Part shown: one piece after another, positions 5,586-8,238 of the stretch
How positions within the stretch are numbered: position 1 is the stretch's first letter
How the letters are laid out: every line of letters starts with the position of its first letter
Source: Collinsella sp. CAG:166
Lineage (GTDB): Bacteria > Actinomycetota > Coriobacteriia > Coriobacteriales > Coriobacteriaceae
Assembly (NCBI GenBank): GCA_000434535.1
Contig: FR878626.1
Span: 3,944-12,181 of the forward strand
DNA length: 8,238 nucleotides
Direction: 5' to 3'
The notes under the pieces: model-generated
The model's database searches: none
Told to the model about the DNA's origin: nothing
The model's input: only the letters and a program-made list of their open reading frames with translations
Made by a program: the position numbers and the translations under genes

Positions 5586-5651
5586 CCGAGCAGGGAACCT
5601 TATATGCCTCCGCCTGGACAGACGTTTCAGTTGTGGCTCAGCAGCTAGCAG

Positions 5652-7952
5652 CTACTTAATCTTGGTCGTACCCGGCGCCAGGTTGGGGTCGGTCTCGTTG
5701 GCCTCGGTCTGGAAGTGCTCGGTATACACGTTCTTGCCGTCGCGGAACATCTCGTAGTACTGCATCTTGGCGTAATCCTCGCGTGCCTTGGTGGCAGCCG
5801 CGGCGGCGTCGTCGTCACCGGTGACGTTGGAGGAGAGCGCCCAGCGCAGGCTGGCGTCCTCGTAGCCGACGGAGTTGATGGCGGGCAGCGACTCGCGCAG
5901 CGTCATGTGCGCTTTCTGGTAGTCGGAGAGAGGTGCGCCGATCAGCTGCATCAGCTGGGTGGACAGATAGTTGGTGGACAGGTCGTCGACCTCGCTTGTC
6001 TGGTCGCAGCCGGCAACGTCGTAGTTGGCCCAAATGATGTAGTCGGTCTGCCACAAGCGCTCCTGGTGGGTGGCGTCATCCTCGTCGGTAAACCACTTGT
6101 CGTTGAACTTGGACGGGAAGAACGGCTGATGGTCGCCCCAGAACACCACGACCACCTTGCGATCGAGTTTGTTCAGGGCGTTGAGGAAGTAGCGCAGCGC
6201 CTGGTCGGACTGCTCAATGCACGAGACGTACTCGTCGACATCGGACAACGTGCCGTCCTCGACAGTCTTGGCGTCCAGGTCGGTCGTGTCGATGTTCAGG
6301 TGCATCTGCTTATCTGCCGGCAGTAGACCCGTATCGTAGCCCGAGTGGTTCTGCATGGTCACGTCGAAGATAAACTGCGGATCGGCGTTCTGGTCGAGCA
6401 GCTCAAGAATCTTGTCGTAGGTAGCCTGGTCGGTCACCATACCGCGCAGGGTGTCGGCGCCCTGGAAATCGTTGATAGACAGGAACTGGTCAAAGCCAAA
6501 GTCCTTGTAGACGTTCTCGCGGTTCCAGTTGGTCGCGTGGTTGGGGTGCATGGCCGTGGTGGAATAGCCGAGCGATTTGAATTGCTCTGCCAGGTTCCCG
6601 GTCGTTTCCATGTTGTAGATGGTGTAGGGGTACACGCCCGAGCCCAGGTTGGCCATGGAGTTGCCGGTCATAAACTCAAACTCGGTATTGGCGGTGCCGC
6701 CGCCGTAGGCGCTCACGTAGAGCTTACCGCGGCTGAGGCAGTTGGGCAGGTTCTTAAAGTACTGCGGGCCCTCGTAGCCGGCGCGCATATTCTGGTAGAT
6801 CGACAGATCCGAGAAGGTCTCGTTCATGATGGCGATGACCGTGGGCTTCTCGCTGTCGAACTGCTCCTTTGCGGCGGCGCGCTCGTCGCTCTTGGCCGCG
6901 TCGGACTTGTCGTAGGCCTTGGCGTACTTTTTGAGCGTGGCCTTGGCATCGTCGACGGAGTAGTCGGCGGGTTTGGGCGGCTTGATGGACTGCGCTGCGC
7001 TAATGAAAGCGGGCAGGTAGCCCTCGCGCCAGTAGCTCTCGAGCGGGCGCCAGGTGTAGACGGTGATGCCGAGGGTGTTGTAGTAGTCGATAAGCGTGAC
7101 GTGCGCGGTCACGCCGCCCAGGCACAGCACGGCGACGAGCAGGTTGGTGAGCAGCATGCGCTTGGCGTTGGCGGCGCCCTTCTGACGGTGCGGTGCCACC
7201 AGGCCGGCGTACTCGCATAGCAGCATGGCGATGGCGGTAAAGCCCATGGACAGCACGCAGAACAGTGAGATCGAGAAGGTGTAGCCGGTGCCGGCGACCG
7301 CGGCGGCGGTGGAGATGGCCGAAAGGTCGCCCGGCTGGATGGGCATGGATTTAAACGTGATGACGAAGAACTCGGCAATGCCCAGGACAAAGAGGGCAAA
7401 GGCCAGGACCGCGGGAGCTGCGCCGTGGCGCTGGAACAGGAAGAACAGGCCGACCATGAGCGTGGTGATGATGGCCCACTCGAGCAGGATGCACAGGGGG
7501 TAGACCCAGGTAAAGTCGTGGTTGGACGAGACCTCCATGCCCAGCAGCGCAAAGACGCCGGCGAGCAGCAGGCACAAGACGGCGGCGACGAGCGGTTTGC
7601 CCACAAAGGCGCCGCGCAGGCGGGCGAGCTTGCCGGTGGGGGCGGGGGCGTCGGGCCCGGCGAACGCAAAGACGCGCGGGGCGATGCGGTCGCGGGCGAT
7701 GCTGGCCCAAGCGCAGCCGGTGAGGATGGCGTTGGTCAGGATGAGCATCACAAAGGCGAGCGGCTCGTTTTGGGCGACGAGGCCAATGGCGCCCCAAATG
7801 GTCAAAAAGAGCTGGAACAGGCCGAAGGCGACGCTCCACCCAAGAGCGCTTTTGGCAACGGTGCCCGACTGAGCGCGAATGGCCTTGGCCTCGCGCAAAA
7901 CAAGGTAGACGGTCGCCGCAAGACCGACGAGCGAGATGGCGGCAGCGAACAT
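5652..7952 (-). CDS. LTA synthase/sulfatase-family membrane phosphotransferase
   Basis: A 766-residue polytopic protein of the LtaS/MdoB type in the alkaline phosphatase superfamily. Relatives move glycerol-phosphate from phosphatidylglycerol onto lipoteichoic acid or other envelope glycans outside the membrane. Eight hydrophobic helices are visible (about 2-19, 40-60, 64-84, 119-138, 149-173, 178-200, 226-247, 266-288), against five in Staphylococcus LtaS. The catalytic domain, from about 360, has the LtaS landmarks: E378 in VIAIMNETFSD (metal ligand), nucleophile T420 in GGGTANTEFEFMTGN, the H469/W476/R478 block (MHPNHATNWNR), H536 in MQNHSGYD, and D607-H608 in FWGDHQPFF. ATG 7952 is chosen because AGGAG lies 7 bases upstream; GTG 7967 overlaps that site. 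It is convergent with the surface-protein gene and divergent from the gene at 8167. The exact acceptor polymer is unknown, so no gene symbol is given. Confidence 0.9.
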   Translation of the reverse strand: MFAAAISLVGLAATVYLVLREAKAIRAQSGTVAKSALGWSVAFGLFQLFLTIWGAIGLVAQNEPLAFVMLILTNAILTGCAWASIARDRIAPRVFAFAGPDAPAPTGKLARLRGAFVGKPLVAAVLCLLLAGVFALLGMEVSSNHDFTWVYPLCILLEWAIITTLMVGLFFLFQRHGAAPAVLAFALFVLGIAEFFVITFKSMPIQPGDLSAISTAAAVAGTGYTFSISLFCVLSMGFTAIAMLLCEYAGLVAPHRQKGAANAKRMLLTNLLVAVLCLGGVTAHVTLIDYYNTLGITVYTWRPLESYWREGYLPAFISAAQSIKPPKPADYSVDDAKATLKKYAKAYDKSDAAKSDERAAAKEQFDSEKPTVIAIMNETFSDLSIYQNMRAGYEGPQYFKNLPNCLSRGKLYVSAYGGGTANTEFEFMTGNSMANLGSGVYPYTIYNMETTGNLAEQFKSLGYSTTAMHPNHATNWNRENVYKDFGFDQFLSINDFQGADTLRGMVTDQATYDKILELLDQNADPQFIFDVTMQNHSGYDTGLLPADKQMHLNIDTTDLDAKTVEDGTLSDVDEYVSCIEQSDQALRYFLNALNKLDRKVVVVFWGDHQPFFPSKFNDKWFTDEDDATHQERLWQTDYIIWANYDVAGCDQTSEVDDLSTNYLSTQLMQLIGAPLSDYQKAHMTLRESLPAINSVGYEDASLRWALSSNVTGDDDAAAAATKAREDYAKMQYYEMFRDGKNVYTEHFQTEANETDPNLAPGTTKIK

Positions 7953-7959
7953 GCTGAGA

Positions 7960-7964
7960 CTCCT
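7960..7964 (-). promoter_or_regulatory. Ribosome binding site AGGAG of the LTA synthase-like gene
   Basis: AGGAG on the minus strand, 7 bases before ATG 7952. This is the strongest Shine-Dalgarno in the window and fixes the start. Confidence 0.8.
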
Positions 7965-8015
7965 CACAAACTTAAAACCTACGAAAGCGGGGGTTTACCC
8001 GATTGTTACCTAAAT

Positions 8016-8026
8016 ATGCACTGCAT
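8016..8026. promoter_or_regulatory. Palindrome ATGCA-C-TGCAT in the divergent intergenic region
   Basis: Two perfect 5 bp half-sites flank one central base, between the divergent LTA synthase-like gene and the gene at 8167. The place suits an operator shared by both promoters, but the site is short and no regulator is known. The rest of 7953-8166 shows no other clear signal except the -10-like GATAAT described separately. Confidence 0.25.
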
Positions 8027-8103
8027 TTGCGGGCTGCGCACGACAACCAGCCATATTAACGCGCATGTGCGGCGGTGTGGCGCAATGTAGTGGCGACCTG
8101 CGC

Positions 8104-8109
8104 GATAAT
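8104..8109 (+). promoter_or_regulatory. Possible -10 element (GATAAT) for the gene at 8167
   Basis: GATAAT matches TATAAT at five of six bases and would start transcription about 50 bases before ATG 8167. No good -35 is seen 16-18 bp upstream, so this is tentative. Confidence 0.25.
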
Positions 8110-8166
8110 GGACGGGAATTACACGGAAACGTAAAGGCTTCTTAAAGAATTGGCGAGGATGAGGCG

Positions 8167-8238
8167 ATGAACGAGCAGGTTTGCACCAAGGCTGTGGATA
8201 CGTGCGGCTATCCGGTCGAGACGACGGGCAATGCGGTG
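8167..8238 (+). CDS. 5' end of an unrecognised gene running off the window
   Basis: ATG 8167 opens 24 codons to the window edge (MNEQVCTKAVDTCGYPVE, then TTGNAV). GAGG at 8155-8158, 8 bases upstream, is a good ribosome site, and the codons have the G/C-rich third positions of the neighbouring genes. The frame has no signal peptide or membrane start, so a cytoplasmic protein is likely. Two early cysteines (C6 and C13) are the only notable residues. The gene is divergent from the LTA synthase-like gene with a 214-base gap. No family can be assigned from this fragment. Confidence 0.6.
   Translation, partial: MNEQVCTKAVDTCGYPVETTGNAV

Larger units (their letters stand above)
5365..5629 (-). repeat. 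Right, inverted copy of the composite repeat
   Basis: Read on the minus strand it has the same order as the left copy: TGAAACGTC (5629-5621), a 44 bp core (5585-5542), TTGCGGAA (5540-5533), then six alternating motifs. It starts 22 bases after the stop of the LTA synthase-like gene, as the left copy starts 37 bases after the flavodoxin stop. With the terminator at 5306-5343 it fills the whole gap between the two convergent genes. The head and the array abut directly here, whereas the left copy carries about 70 extra bases between them. Confidence 0.8.

Noticed and set aside
5347..5757. Plus-strand reading frame of 136 codons
   Set aside because: It runs through the repeat array, the terminator hairpin and the 3' end of the opposite-strand phosphotransferase gene. 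Its protein-like periodicity comes from the repeats.
6345..7220. Plus-strand frame (291 codons) inside the phosphotransferase gene
   Set aside because: It is opposite conserved catalytic and membrane segments of the LTA synthase-like protein. Composition is Gly/Val/Leu-skewed, typical of antisense reading.

Overview
The window looks like a piece of a moderately GC-rich Gram-positive chromosome, most probably a gut coriobacterium of the Collinsella type. The reasons are actinobacterial-looking codon use (third positions rich in G/C), a sortase-anchored surface protein with a LANTG signal, and an LTA-synthase-type membrane phosphotransferase. The genus is an inference from style and gene content; no marker gene is present to prove it.

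Layout. 1-142: AT-rich intergenic leader, perhaps with the start of a divergent gene at the left edge, and a palindrome (71-80) near a candidate promoter. 143-694 (+): small flavodoxin-family protein. 695-1189: no gene; a composite repeat (732-1070) made of a terminator hairpin inside a larger palindrome, followed by six short alternating repeats; then three copies of an AAAATGAG-type repeat. 1190-5278 (+): one very long gene for a secreted, wall-anchored protein (signal peptide, FG-GAP-like propeller, beta-rich middle, FN3, Ig-like, LANTG anchor), broken by one in-frame TAG at codon 251. 5282-5651: no gene; a strong terminator (5306-5343), then a second, inverted copy of the composite repeat (5365-5629). 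5652-7952 (-): eight-helix LTA synthase/sulfatase-family phosphotransferase. 7953-8166: divergent intergenic region. 8167-8238 (+): first 24 codons of an unrecognised gene.

The most unusual content is the pair of composite repeats. Each starts just downstream of a gene (the flavodoxin gene on +, the LTA synthase-like gene on -), supplies that gene's likely terminator, and continues into six 13-15 bp motifs that alternate in orientation about every 28-36 bp. A 44 bp core is identical in the two copies (775-818 against the reverse complement of 5542-5585). The copies face each other across the surface-protein gene, so they could act as 3'-end elements, as ends of a mobile unit, or as sites for inversion. 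The second notable point is the amber codon in the surface-protein gene: frame and domain content continue without loss after it, so it is a recent nonsense mutation, a sequencing error, or a suppressed stop.

No operon links the genes. The two cell-envelope genes are convergent and separately terminated, and the flavodoxin gene appears to be transcribed alone.
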